Positions 1 through 9,378 of a stretch of DNA of 64,000 nucleotides are shown here, piece after piece. Each line of letters starts with the position of its first letter. The first letter of the stretch is position 1. This stretch comes from Leptolyngbya iicbica LK (GTDB lineage: Bacteria; Cyanobacteriota; Cyanobacteriia; Phormidesmidales; Phormidesmidaceae). Position numbers and translations under genes: made by a program. A model generated the notes under the pieces. That model was not told the origin of the DNA. It ran no database searches and saw only the letters and a program-made list of their open reading frames with translations. Where the stretch lies: NCBI RefSeq assembly GCF_004212215.1, contig NZ_QVFV01000005.1, positions 118,569-182,568 on the forward strand. The letters are read 5' to 3'.

Positions 1-90
1 CCAGGTGTCAACGTATTGGCCACTGCCATTGAACGTTTCTTCTTTGTCAAACAGGGCGCTGCAGCTGTTTCTAAACCCCTACAAGATTAG
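1..90 (+). CDS. C-terminal end of a protein entering from the left edge
   Basis: The first reading frame is open from base 1 to a TAG at 88-90 and gives 29 residues ending in VSKPLQD. The stretch around ERFFFVKQGA looks like ordinary protein, with no stop before the TAG. Only the tail is present, so I cannot name the family. It is followed by about 550 bases with no convincing gene, so it is probably the last gene of a unit that lies to the left. Confidence 0.45.
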   Translation, partial: PGVNVLATAIERFFFVKQGAAAVSKPLQD

Positions 91-636
91 GATTAAGAGA
101 CGGGTGATCTTAAGCAATTTTGTTTCGTTAGCTTAGCGGGAAGTTAATAATGAGGAAAGTAGCTATTGTTCTACTCAACACAAAAATTTTTAGTTATTGC
201 CGCGATCGCTGTAGATAGAGATCTGCCGTTGTGCAAGTCATTTTCTATGCCCAGTTACAGCGGAGATGCCATTGAGGTTGACATAGTCTGCCTGAGTAAT
301 AGTGCCGACAATCGCCATCCCGGCGGAAATCGTATCGAGTTATGTATGGCGTCAATACCAACCTAGAGGACCTTCAAACAGTCGTTTCGACTGCCACGCC
401 GATTTGCCACTCTTTTTGATTTTGCCGTCTTTGACTCAACGCATGTAGAGTACCTGGTTAGCGATCTCTACTCACGCCATTCTGGTTTCCCTAGGTGATT
501 CCATCATTCTGTTAGGAGTGCTGCGATCAGCCCTGCCGATTTTGCTGGAAGCGGCAATCTAATTGGTCTGAGCCGGAAATTCTGGCGCTCGTGATCGCCC
601 TAGCATAAGGAAAATCCTTGATGTGTGGAGGCAATT
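91..636. other. Spacer without a supported gene
   Basis: About 545 bases. A 66-codon open frame begins at 166, but it has no ribosome binding site and no recognisable composition, so I do not call it. A HIP1 octamer GCGATCGC lies near 202. The region reads like decayed or non-coding DNA. The leader of the next gene presumably lies in its last 100 bases, but I see no clear promoter. Confidence 0.4.
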
Positions 637-1110
637 GTGAAAAAGCTACTGGCCATATCGATCCCCCTAATTCTCGGAGTAGTTGTCGCTAAAGTGCAGT
701 CTGCTGAAGCGTTCTGCCCTCTGGATACCTACGATGGCTGCAACTATTGGGAGTTGCCTGGTTATCAGGGGCCTAATGTCACGGGTGGCTCTACAGCGGG
801 CGCTGCAAGTGGCGGTGGGGCAACGATGACGGAGGCCGATTATCGGGCGCTGTACGACGCGGCGGCTCAGTTGCCGCCAGATGTGCAGGCTGAATATGCG
901 ATGGCGATCTTAGCGTCACTGTATTCGGGGTGTACGGATGTGGGCTATCCGACTGCCAATTGTCAGTGCCTGGTGAATGATCTGCGAAATGATTACAGCG
1001 ATTTCCGGCTCATGTACATTGCCATCTATAACGGTTACTACCAAGGTCTGGGCCAGACTGCCCATCCGTATTTGCAAGATGCTGGTAGGGCCTGTGGGGT
1101 AGCGATATGA
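637..1110 (+). CDS. Small secreted cysteine-rich protein, unknown function
   Basis: A 157-residue protein. Residues 1-25 form a signal peptide: two lysines, a hydrophobic core (LLAISIPLILGVVVA) and a likely cut after AEA. The mature part has a Gly/Ser/Ala-rich linker near residues 50-65 and six cysteines, including a CQC pair, so intramolecular disulfides are likely outside the cytoplasm. The start chosen is the GTG at 637 because GGAGG at 627-631 sits five bases ahead of it; a GTG at 625 in the same frame lacks such a site and would add charged residues before the signal. It precedes a block of exported proteins on the other strand. I do not recognise the family. Confidence 0.7.
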   Translation: MKKLLAISIPLILGVVVAKVQSAEAFCPLDTYDGCNYWELPGYQGPNVTGGSTAGAASGGGATMTEADYRALYDAAAQLPPDVQAEYAMAILASLYSGCTDVGYPTANCQCLVNDLRNDYSDFRLMYIAIYNGYYQGLGQTAHPYLQDAGRACGVAI

Positions 1111-1141
1111 GGCTGCGCGATCGCCCTGATCAGACACCGAC

Positions 1142-4100
1142 CTAGCGACACGACACGCTCAACACCAAGCGACCATCCGCTAACTGATAAACGCCATCCG
1201 GCTCTCGGATCGTCGCGGCAGGGGCGTCGGACAATGCTCGCACCTCGCCCGTGGGAAAGGCCGACACGGAGTCACCGTCTGGACGCTGGGGCAGGCCCTC
1301 GGCTCCGGTGACAACAAAGGAGCCCTCGGTGTCATCGCTGCGGGCAATGCAGCTCCCGGCAGTCAGCGTAGCGGTATCTACCAAATCACCGGACAACTCA
1401 TTCAGACTGTTTTCAATCACGCTGACATCTGGCACAGATATGTTGCCTGACGACAAGCGACCAGTTGCATTGATATCAACTCGGTTATTCAAATCAAACG
1501 GTGGTGGGCTGCCCGGGACGTAGTTTTCGCCAAAGAAGGCGGGGGTGTCAAGAATAATATTACCTCCACTCCCTTCAGGTGCAAATGCAAGGATATCGCT
1601 GTCATCCAAAGCTATGATAAGGTCGGCTGAAAGAATTATATTTCCCCCAAATCCTGCACCTAAGGGGACAAATGTTGAGATATCACTATCTCCGAAAAGT
1701 GTAATTTCATCAGCACTTACAGTGATATTACCACCCGATCCTTGAGCAGAAATAGTAGAAATATTTCCATCTTCTAAAGTAAGCGAGCCTAAATTGATCA
1801 CAAGATCACCTGCATCAGCAGAGCCGAAGCTATCTGTCCCAATTTCCCCTCTGTTACTAATATTTAGAGCATTTGAATTGATCTGTATATCGCCGCCACT
1901 CCCAGTTGCCTCCGATACTAAAAACTCTACATTTCCGAACTGGTCAGCAGACTCGTCAAACGAGAATAAACTCCTAGCAAAGATACCACTTGAGAAGTTT
2001 CCATCTTGAGAAAATCCTCTGATGCCTATAGATTCTGTTGCAGAAATCAGGATATTACCAGCATCTACCTCACCAAAAGTACTTGTAACAATTTGTCCTC
2101 CGTCTAACAACTCAAGTCTTTGAGTTTCTAACGATATGTTGCTTGGCTGACCACTAGCAGCTGGGCCTACCGTTGCATTGATTAAGCTAATACCTCCATT
2201 CCCTGAGATAATTCTTGCTAAGTTGCTTACATCAACATTAATAGAACCTCCCTCGCCACTACCCAAGTTTTGAGCTAGTAAACTTCCCCCATCGATTAAA
2301 AATAGATCTCCTGTGCTGATACTGAGATCACCTGAGTTGCCCCTGCCTCCATCTTCAACTGCTACTGAGATGCTAGTAGGGTTATCCCCGTCTAATGTTC
2401 TTCTTCTAAGTTCGATCAGTTCAGACGCTTCAATAATGACATCGCCAGCATTTCCAAAGCTATTGACTCCAGCAGAGGACGCAATAAAGCCACCATCTTC
2501 AGCAATTAACTGACGAGTAGCAATATTGACATCTCCCGCATTCCCAACTGAATTCCTCTCAGCTGATGCGTTTATACTACTTGAAAAAGATTGATCGGGA
2601 GAACCACCAGAAACCAAAACTTCATCAGCGATTATGACGAGGTCGCCGCCATTTCCGAAACCATCTGTTTCTGTCGAAATTGCTCCACCATCTCTAACAA
2701 TTAGTTGCCCGGTAGACAGTGAAATATCTCCAGCTCTCCCAAATCCTCTTGTCTGAGCGAATAGTCCACTAGCATCCGGTACATCACCAGCGTTCAGATC
2801 TGCCAGTGAAACCCCACTGATTTCAACAGAATTACGAGAATTAATCGAAATATCACCGCCATTACCAGTACTGTCTTCTAAAGAATCAGTGCTGATAAAG
2901 CCTCCGCTGGTAATCTTTAAATCATTTGTTTCAATCACCACATTGCCCGCATTCCCCCTGCCTCCGGTGCTGGCAACCAGTCGTGATCCATTGATTACTG
3001 CCAAGGATCCGGTCCGAATTGCCACATTGCCCCCGGATCCTGATGCTTCAGATATCCCTGCTGCCCTAGAGGAGACGCCGCTAAAGGCATAACTGCCCCC
3101 GTCAAAGACAACTGTGTCACGGGACTCAATCACTATATTTCCTGCATTTGCCCTGAAAAAGGTGTTGCTACTTAGGCTTGCCCCATTGATCACTTCTAGG
3201 TCAGTCGCCGTAACGCGAATGTCTCCCCCAGATCCCACTGCACCTGCTACGGATACCCCAGTAAAACGATTTTGCCGTTCAAATCGAACCGTATCACCTG
3301 CATTGATTACCACATCACCTGCACCCAAAAAACTTTGGGTGTCGATCAGGCTATTAGTAACCACAACATGATCTCGGGCATCGACATACACCGCCCCTCC
3401 TGGCCCCAACAATCCACCCCAGGTTCTGATACCAATGCCGCGAGAACCTTCTCCGGTAACCCAAATACTCCCCCCCGCTATGTTGGTATTTGGCTGGTAT
3501 TGAGTCGTTAACAGCACCAAACCGCTGGGAGCTGCCATGAACACATCGCCGATAGTAACGTCAGCGTTTGAAGGTTCCCCAGTGACAAACGCATTCCCCC
3601 TAAAGTTATCCGTATTGTTGTTAAAGCCTGTCAATAGTTGGAGGGGCGGTTCTCCCAGCGCTTCCGGTGAGACTCCTGCCCGTACATCTAACGTCGGCTG
3701 AGCACCGCCATCGATCTGCACTAGGGTGCCATCAGACAGCGTGATATCCTCTCGCAAAAAGTCGATGTTTAGCTCTCCGGCATCAGGAGCGGTAATCGTC
3801 GCTGTCCCCAGGTCAACAGAGCCACCCGCCAAAATGTGCAGCGATGACCCCTCGTATTCATCAATCACCACATCGCCAGCGGTGCGAATGATGGGATCAA
3901 CGGGACTGAAGAGATCGCCGATTTTGCCGTCCAGGGTTTCGACGCGAAAACTGCCCGCACTCCAGTAGTGGGCATCACCGCCGACGGGATTCGCAGACCT
4001 GAGCACCATATCCCCATAGCTATACAACCCACTATCAGGATGGCTCAGCGCCACAATATCAACTTGCTCATTGCCCTGCACCAGCAGATCGCCCCCCGCA

Positions 4101-4816
4101 AACCCAATGAACGGCACGTCCGCCGAATCACGAATCTGCACCACCTCCCGGCCCAGCAACGTCAAGTCAGCCCCCGCCGCCACCTGTCCCTGCAACTCGA
4201 GCCGATTCCCCGCCAGAGTCAGATTCTCCCCCGCCGCCAACGCCCCCCGACTCTCAATATCCCCCGACGCCGCAGTCAGATAGTTGAAAAACGACACCTC
4301 CGGGCGCACCGTCAGCAACGTACTCTGCTCCGGGTCGGTGGCGCTAAATAGTCCTTCGTCGCCCAAGAGAATCGCATCCGCCGTTGTGCCATAAAACGAG
4401 CCGGGAATATCCAGCGTCGCGTTCTCCCCAAACACAATGCCGTTGGGATTCACTAGAAACAGATCCGCAGTGCCCGCCACCCCCAACGTGCCGAAGATAT
4501 TCGACGGGTTGCCCCCCGTGACGCGACTGAGAATCGACTCAATGCCCAGCGGATTGGCAAAGTAAATCGCCTGCCCATCCCCCACATTGAATTCCAGAAA
4601 GCTATGGAAAAGGTTGCTCTCCCGAATCGCGCCGCCCTCAATCAGCGTGGTAGGCAGCCCCTCGATCGCCCCCACCCCCACCGTCGAATTTTCCGCTCCC
4701 AAAGTGTCGTCGGGAATGAGTTGCGCCCCTGCCTCGTCCATCATCAAGGTCAACGACGCGATACCCATCAGGGTCGAGGCGAACCCCAGGGACATCGTAA
4801 AGCGAGGGGCAGTCAT
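1142..4816 (-). CDS. Two-partner-secretion (TpsA-type) filamentous hemagglutinin-domain protein
   Basis: About 1224 residues. After a signal sequence (MSLGFASTLMGIAS... ending AGAQ) comes a TPS secretion domain with the diagnostic NPNGIVFG motif. The long middle is built of degenerate beta-helix strands rich in G, N and D, with repeats such as GNAGDVxI and GSGGNI. The C terminus has the GSCIARS and VVTGAEGLP segments often seen at the end of cyanobacterial members. Proteins of this family are exported through a TpsB/FhaC outer-membrane pore and act as surface adhesins or toxins; no TpsB gene is in the window. I start at the ATG at 4816, which gives a proper signal peptide; the frame extends to 4900 with a poorer N terminus. 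Neighbouring CHAT and subtilase genes fit an exported-protein block. Confidence 0.88.
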   Translation of the reverse strand: MTAPRFTMSLGFASTLMGIASLTLMMDEAGAQLIPDDTLGAENSTVGVGAIEGLPTTLIEGGAIRESNLFHSFLEFNVGDGQAIYFANPLGIESILSRVTGGNPSNIFGTLGVAGTADLFLVNPNGIVFGENATLDIPGSFYGTTADAILLGDEGLFSATDPEQSTLLTVRPEVSFFNYLTAASGDIESRGALAAGENLTLAGNRLELQGQVAAGADLTLLGREVVQIRDSADVPFIGFAGGDLLVQGNEQVDIVALSHPDSGLYSYGDMVLRSANPVGGDAHYWSAGSFRVETLDGKIGDLFSPVDPIIRTAGDVVIDEYEGSSLHILAGGSVDLGTATITAPDAGELNIDFLREDITLSDGTLVQIDGGAQPTLDVRAGVSPEALGEPPLQLLTGFNNNTDNFRGNAFVTGEPSNADVTIGDVFMAAPSGLVLLTTQYQPNTNIAGGSIWVTGEGSRGIGIRTWGGLLGPGGAVYVDARDHVVVTNSLIDTQSFLGAGDVVINAGDTVRFERQNRFTGVSVAGAVGSGGDIRVTATDLEVINGASLSSNTFFRANAGNIVIESRDTVVFDGGSYAFSGVSSRAAGISEASGSGGNVAIRTGSLAVINGSRLVASTGGRGNAGNVVIETNDLKITSGGFISTDSLEDSTGNGGDISINSRNSVEISGVSLADLNAGDVPDASGLFAQTRGFGRAGDISLSTGQLIVRDGGAISTETDGFGNGGDLVIIADEVLVSGGSPDQSFSSSINASAERNSVGNAGDVNIATRQLIAEDGGFIASSAGVNSFGNAGDVIIEASELIELRRRTLDGDNPTSISVAVEDGGRGNSGDLSISTGDLFLIDGGSLLAQNLGSGEGGSINVDVSNLARIISGNGGISLINATVGPAASGQPSNISLETQRLELLDGGQIVTSTFGEVDAGNILISATESIGIRGFSQDGNFSSGIFARSLFSFDESADQFGNVEFLVSEATGSGGDIQINSNALNISNRGEIGTDSFGSADAGDLVINLGSLTLEDGNISTISAQGSGGNITVSADEITLFGDSDISTFVPLGAGFGGNIILSADLIIALDDSDILAFAPEGSGGNIILDTPAFFGENYVPGSPPPFDLNNRVDINATGRLSSGNISVPDVSVIENSLNELSGDLVDTATLTAGSCIARSDDTEGSFVVTGAEGLPQRPDGDSVSAFPTGEVRALSDAPAATIREPDGVYQLADGRLVLSVSCR

Positions 4817-5091
4817 GCAATTTTTCCCTGATAAGACAATTTCGACGCCATCATCATAAAGTCCGGGCGTACGCGGCTTTTCATAAGCCTTAATACCCAC
4901 GCTTTAGAGCCTCAGCTAAGCTCAGTAACGGTAGAGATGAAGGGGGATTTTGCACCATCCATCAAGAAATCCAGAAGTCTACAAGAGACCTCTGGGTGTA
5001 GCATCACGCAAAACCAGCTCACGCAGTCTTCGGTCAGATTCAACGGTGAGGTTCCCCGACTCAGGCGACACTACCTCTACTACAACGCGCC

Positions 5092-6492
5092 CTAAAAGCG
5101 GAGCTCCAGCCCCACAAATGGGCCATGGTATAGCGCCGAACTCCGCTCTAAGTCGCCGAGGTCTTCCAACGGGCCATACTGCGAGGGGGCCGTCGCGACA
5201 TTGCCCACTGCGAGAAACTGATATCCCGTTTTGAGGGTAAAGTTGTCCGTCACATCCCACCGAGCTGAACCCTCCACCTGAAACATCGGTGACAGGCTAG
5301 TGTCGCTGTCCGACCCCGTCAACACCGTAGGGATGCCATTGTCATTCACAAACTCGCTGCTCTGATCGTTGAAATTGAGCATCAGCCCTGCCCGGGCACT
5401 CAGGCCGAGACCCAAGGCGGGCGTCAACTGGACGCCGCTGTCGAGGCCGATTTGCACCCCCACCAAGTCGTTACTGGTGTCGATTTCGTAGGTGCCGATA
5501 TTGCCACCCAATCGGGTCGCCCCGTCATCAGAAATCAGGTCAAAACCTTCGTCAATGCTCATGTACCGTAGTCCGGCGATCAGAGTAGCGAAGGAGCGCT
5601 CCGATGGCGGCGTTAACGCATGACGATAATTGAACTCTAAACTGTCGAGTTCGGATTCGTATCGCAAAGTGTGGGATCGGGCCTGCACAAAGTCTTCCAC
5701 CTGGTCGGTGTTGTTGGGGCCGAGACCTACCGCATCATCCTGCCCTGCCCGCACGGGGTCAATAAAGGCCACGCGCAGGTTTTCGTTCCCGGCGCTGACA
5801 AAGGTTTCCGTATCCCGCCAGTCTTGCAAACCCATAAACGCAAGTTCGTAGCCAGTTTGCGGATCGGGGTAATAGCCGACTGAAAACCGCGCTCCTGTAT
5901 CCAAGCCAAAATCTAAAGCACCGGTGCCCAAAGCATTCGTATTTCCTAATAAGGAGCCATCATCGGGATTGATTTGGCCATCAATGGACGTGGTGACGTT
6001 GGGAATGCTGCGTCGTAAAAAGACCACATCGGCCCCAATTTCCCACTGGGCCTCACTGCCCAAAACGCGAGTCTCGATCGGCGTTGGTGCAGTCGTGGAC
6101 TCAGTCTCGGTCGCAGCGTCTGGATCGGCGTCCTCTGCTTGGGCGATCGCTGCCACATTGCGATCGCGGACCGTGGGAGCCAAATCTCCAGCAGTGGTGG
6201 AATACGGGGCCGGAAAAACTTGAGCGATCGCCGTTGCCTCAGTCCGGTTAGCTCTGGGGGAGACCGTTCCATTACCCTCAAGGAAAACTTGTGGAGAGCG
6301 TTCATCCACCACAGTTCCTGAACCTGAACCATCTGCTGCAAAATAGTTTGAGAGATTGATTGCAGGAGACGCAGTCGTTGCTTTTTCGTCCGCTTCTGTC
6401 TGCGCGAGGGCTGGCCCTGTACCCAGAGCCAAGCTAATGGACAAGACCGCACAAAGGCGTAGATCGATACCAGATACAGTGCCAAAGTTCAT
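5092..6492 (-). CDS. Outer-membrane beta-barrel protein, BBP7-like
   Basis: 466 residues with an N-terminal signal peptide (LRLCAVLSISLALGTGPALA, cut near AQT), an Ala/Thr-rich stretch to about residue 145, then a barrel region of alternating polar and hydrophobic strands. The pattern EIGADVVFLRR, GARFSVGYYPD and YELAFMGLQDW resembles BBP7-type barrel proteins described in planctomycetes. The last residue is Phe in LELRF, the usual recognition end for the BAM machinery. It is probably an outer-membrane structural or transport protein; no substrate can be inferred. It lies between a TpsA-type adhesin and a secreted protease on the same strand, with a 230-base gap on the protease side. Confidence 0.72.
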   Translation of the reverse strand: MNFGTVSGIDLRLCAVLSISLALGTGPALAQTEADEKATTASPAINLSNYFAADGSGSGTVVDERSPQVFLEGNGTVSPRANRTEATAIAQVFPAPYSTTAGDLAPTVRDRNVAAIAQAEDADPDAATETESTTAPTPIETRVLGSEAQWEIGADVVFLRRSIPNVTTSIDGQINPDDGSLLGNTNALGTGALDFGLDTGARFSVGYYPDPQTGYELAFMGLQDWRDTETFVSAGNENLRVAFIDPVRAGQDDAVGLGPNNTDQVEDFVQARSHTLRYESELDSLEFNYRHALTPPSERSFATLIAGLRYMSIDEGFDLISDDGATRLGGNIGTYEIDTSNDLVGVQIGLDSGVQLTPALGLGLSARAGLMLNFNDQSSEFVNDNGIPTVLTGSDSDTSLSPMFQVEGSARWDVTDNFTLKTGYQFLAVGNVATAPSQYGPLEDLGDLERSSALYHGPFVGLELRF

Positions 6493-6728
6493 GGTTCACT
6501 CCTAAACAAGAATAGTTTTCGCAAAAATTGCAGGTAATTGTTGAGGGCTGTCGCGTCGCTAGTAGTGGTGGCAGCGGGGTTAGCCTTCAAGTCAATTCAT
6601 TGAGAGCGCCAGCCAACTGCAGCAGCAGGGTTAGCGGGTTGCTGTCACCGGCCTTGTTGGTCAAGTCGATGACAGTGAACGTCTGGAGATCGCCGGTCAT
6701 CCTTGAGGCGATCGCTGCCTCCAGCTGA

Positions 6729-8987
6729 TTAAGCAAAGGCGAAGTCAAACATCGGGTCGACATCGGTAGTGTCTTGCACGACCCCCACCAAATCGGTTTG
6801 GTAATAGATCAAGGTGTCCTGAGCAAAATCCCCCGCCCAATCGCCGAAGCCCAGCGAATAGTCAGCGAGGCTGCCATGGACCCGGAAGCGATCGCCCTCA
6901 GTCCAATCAAAATCGGTGATCAGGGCATAGCCTAAACCGCTGTAAAAAGCTTCGAACTGGTCACCCAGGACAAAGGTGTCAGCGCCAGTGCCGCCGGTCA
7001 GCACGTCATACTGACCTGACCCGGCATTCCAAACGGTAGGGTCTGTGCCATTCAACACATCATTGCCCGCTCCGCCGTTCAGACTGTCGTTGCCTGCTCC
7101 GCCAATCAAGACGTCATCTCCCCTCATGCCCGACAGAGTATTGCTGGAGCTATTACCGGTAATGACGTCATTGCCGTCGCCCGTCACGACATATTCAATG
7201 CTGCTGATGCTCACTGCCACGCCATCAATTTGCCCCGTGCCAGTGGCGAGATTGACCACTGTATTGGAGTCCACCGCCGCCGCGTTAATCGTATCGCTGC
7301 CCGCCCCGCCATTGATGAAGGTCGAATGGCCAGCCCAGCCAGATGCCACGTTGGAATATTCTTCGGTAAAGATGAAGGTATCGTCTAAGGTAGCAGCACT
7401 GCCATGGAAAGTTAAATCAATATCATTGATAACGATGGGAGAAATTTGAGTGCTATCCGCATCAAATAGTTGCACCGTCCAATTGCCAATTGTGTCTTCA
7501 CCCCGAAAAGCATTCGAGAAAAACTGCCACCTAGATGCAGTGCGTCCGCCAGCTAGAGTGCCGTTATTTTCGCCGTTGTTGTCAATCAAAATGCTTGAAG
7601 TGCCATCGGGCGAAATCAATCGCACCTCTAGATCACCCAAGTCATACCATTGGGCAAAACTGATATCGACCTCCACATGCTCGATAGCCATATTGGTCGT
7701 CATAAATTGGTTAAACGACGTTCCCTGCTGACTAATTAATACCGAGCTATTTAGTAAATCAGCCGTTAACTCAACTTGGTTAAAGCTCGTTTGGGGAGTG
7801 GCCTCCCAAGTTTCCGCCAGCCGCACGGCTGCCTTTGCATCAACCAGGCCAAATCCATAATCATTCGAAAAATGCAGGCCGCCACCATTCCAGTTATCGG
7901 CCCCGTTGAAAGTCCAGCTATATTGCTCCGCACTCCAGGGATTAGGGCTAAAGGTCGAGCCGAGCGAGCCTACTCCCCGGGCCGAATAGGCCAGAATCTC
8001 TTGCACGTCACGCCAACCCAAATTTGGATTTGCTTCGAGCATTAACGCGACTACTCCTGACACCATCGGCGCAGCAGCAGAGGTGCCATTAAAGTCAAAC
8101 ATGTAGTCGCCAAAGGGATTGTCACCAGCAATCCCCACCCGATCTGTCGTGAAAACTTGCCCTGGGGTGCCAAAAGCAGAGACTAAGACAGACGCCCCTA
8201 GCGTACTGTAATCAGAGACGTAGCCGTTTTGATCAACCGCCGCTACTGAAATGGTGTGGGGGTTCGCATTCCAAGATGAGGCATTGGTATTTTGATTATC
8301 CTGACGCGCGTTACCTGCTGACTTGACTAAAATCGTCCCTAGACCGTTACGACCGACGACAACAGCTTGATCAATAACGTTGTTTAGGGCCGTCATATCT
8401 TGAGAACTTAAAAAAGAGTCAAAGAAAGATTGATCCGAGTTTCCAAGACTGATGTTGACGATATCCGCTTCCCCATCATATCCATCTTGATTTTGACCAG
8501 ATGCATAAAAAATTGCATTGGCAATTTGCTGGAAGGTATCGACTTGATAGCCAAAGATAGTGGAGTCGTAAGCAATTCCGGCCCCGCCAATACCATTATT
8601 TCCGGTTGCGCCGATAATGCCGGCTACAGCAGTACCGTGGTTGTCGCTAAATTCCCCACTAGCACTGGTGTCACCATTTTCAAAATCCCAGTCCTTAAAT
8701 GTCGAGTAGTTGCTCGCCAAATCGGGGTGCCACCACTGCACAGCATCATCAACAATTGCAACTTCTACGCCTTGACCAGTGTAGTCTTGCCACACATCAA
8801 CAACGTTTAGATCTAATAGTCCGGGGGTGGGATTATGTAAATACCATTGATAGCCAACTAGCGGATCAGCGGGAAACCCTTGGGTGGTGCTGTTAGTACC
8901 CGTAACATTACTGTTCGCAACGAGAAAATTGGTTGTCGTTGTGTTTTCGGAAGCTAGAGTTTTGGGGCTGTAAAGCGTTGTAGACAT
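6729..8987 (-). CDS. Secreted subtilisin-like serine protease with P domain and RTX calcium-binding repeats
   Basis: 752 residues from the ATG at 8987 (an in-frame TTG at 9035 adds a Lys/Arg/Asp segment and looks less likely). The peptidase S8 domain covers about residues 70-385: Asp80 in AIVDDAVQ, His117 in DNHGTAVAG and Ser303 in GTSAAAPMVSG form the triad. The doubled Asp and the following P/homoB domain (about 410-540, jelly-roll, with RLISPDGTSSILI) are the layout of proprotein-convertase relatives. Next come hemolysin-type nonapeptide repeats (GDGNDVITG, GGAGNDSLNGG) and a C-terminal segment typical of type I secretion substrates. There is no Sec signal peptide, which fits type I export. 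Calcium would fold the repeats outside the cell. The substrate is unknown; the other exported proteins here are candidates. Confidence 0.9.
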   Translation of the reverse strand: MSTTLYSPKTLASENTTTTNFLVANSNVTGTNSTTQGFPADPLVGYQWYLHNPTPGLLDLNVVDVWQDYTGQGVEVAIVDDAVQWWHPDLASNYSTFKDWDFENGDTSASGEFSDNHGTAVAGIIGATGNNGIGGAGIAYDSTIFGYQVDTFQQIANAIFYASGQNQDGYDGEADIVNISLGNSDQSFFDSFLSSQDMTALNNVIDQAVVVGRNGLGTILVKSAGNARQDNQNTNASSWNANPHTISVAAVDQNGYVSDYSTLGASVLVSAFGTPGQVFTTDRVGIAGDNPFGDYMFDFNGTSAAAPMVSGVVALMLEANPNLGWRDVQEILAYSARGVGSLGSTFSPNPWSAEQYSWTFNGADNWNGGGLHFSNDYGFGLVDAKAAVRLAETWEATPQTSFNQVELTADLLNSSVLISQQGTSFNQFMTTNMAIEHVEVDISFAQWYDLGDLEVRLISPDGTSSILIDNNGENNGTLAGGRTASRWQFFSNAFRGEDTIGNWTVQLFDADSTQISPIVINDIDLTFHGSAATLDDTFIFTEEYSNVASGWAGHSTFINGGAGSDTINAAAVDSNTVVNLATGTGQIDGVAVSISSIEYVVTGDGNDVITGNSSSNTLSGMRGDDVLIGGAGNDSLNGGAGNDVLNGTDPTVWNAGSGQYDVLTGGTGADTFVLGDQFEAFYSGLGYALITDFDWTEGDRFRVHGSLADYSLGFGDWAGDFAQDTLIYYQTDLVGVVQDTTDVDPMFDFAFA

Positions 8988-9378
8988 GTGATCATCTTTC
9001 CATCTTTTAGGGGCAGCCAAGAACAGCTTTGACAATGCTGAAAGCCTGCTTTAAAAGCATCTTTATGATTGGCTTTGCTGTTCTCTTGTTGTGTAAAAGA
9101 TATGATTTTCGCGAATGTCAGTCATGTACGCTTTCTGTGAAGCTAGTTAGCAGTTTCGCCCGCTCGATTTCACCATCATGACAATCGTGATTGCCTACTT
9201 TTTGCAAAATATATCTGTTTGCTGACAAGCCAGATTGCCGCTTTCGGCCAGCGCGATCGCCACAGTCGTTAGTTACACCTTCTCAAACTCAAAACGATTG
9301 TGAAAAACCATCCCAGATTTTCAGGGAACTGATAGCCTAATTAGGGTTATTAGTCCGTCTGGTCATTTCTGATATCAA
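8988..9378. other. Divergent promoter region between protease and CHAT genes
   Basis: A 390-base AT-richer spacer separating two divergent genes, so both promoters should lie here. I see a HIP1 octamer near 9257 and TTGTGAAAAA at 9298, but no pair of boxes good enough to call. No small gene or strong hairpin is evident. Confidence 0.4.

Noticed and set aside
166-366. A 66-codon plus-strand frame near the left edge
   Set aside because: No ribosome binding site, no recognisable motif or membrane segment, and the surrounding sequence looks decayed.
1251-4859. Many frames of 60-127 codons antisense to the TpsA-type gene
   Set aside because: They are shadows of a long repetitive coding sequence; composition is Pro/Ser-rich and starts lack binding sites.
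5946-6485. A 179-codon frame overlapping the barrel-protein gene on the same strand
   Set aside because: It lies in another frame of a gene with a signal peptide and barrel end; its product is Arg/Gln/Ser-rich with no fold features.
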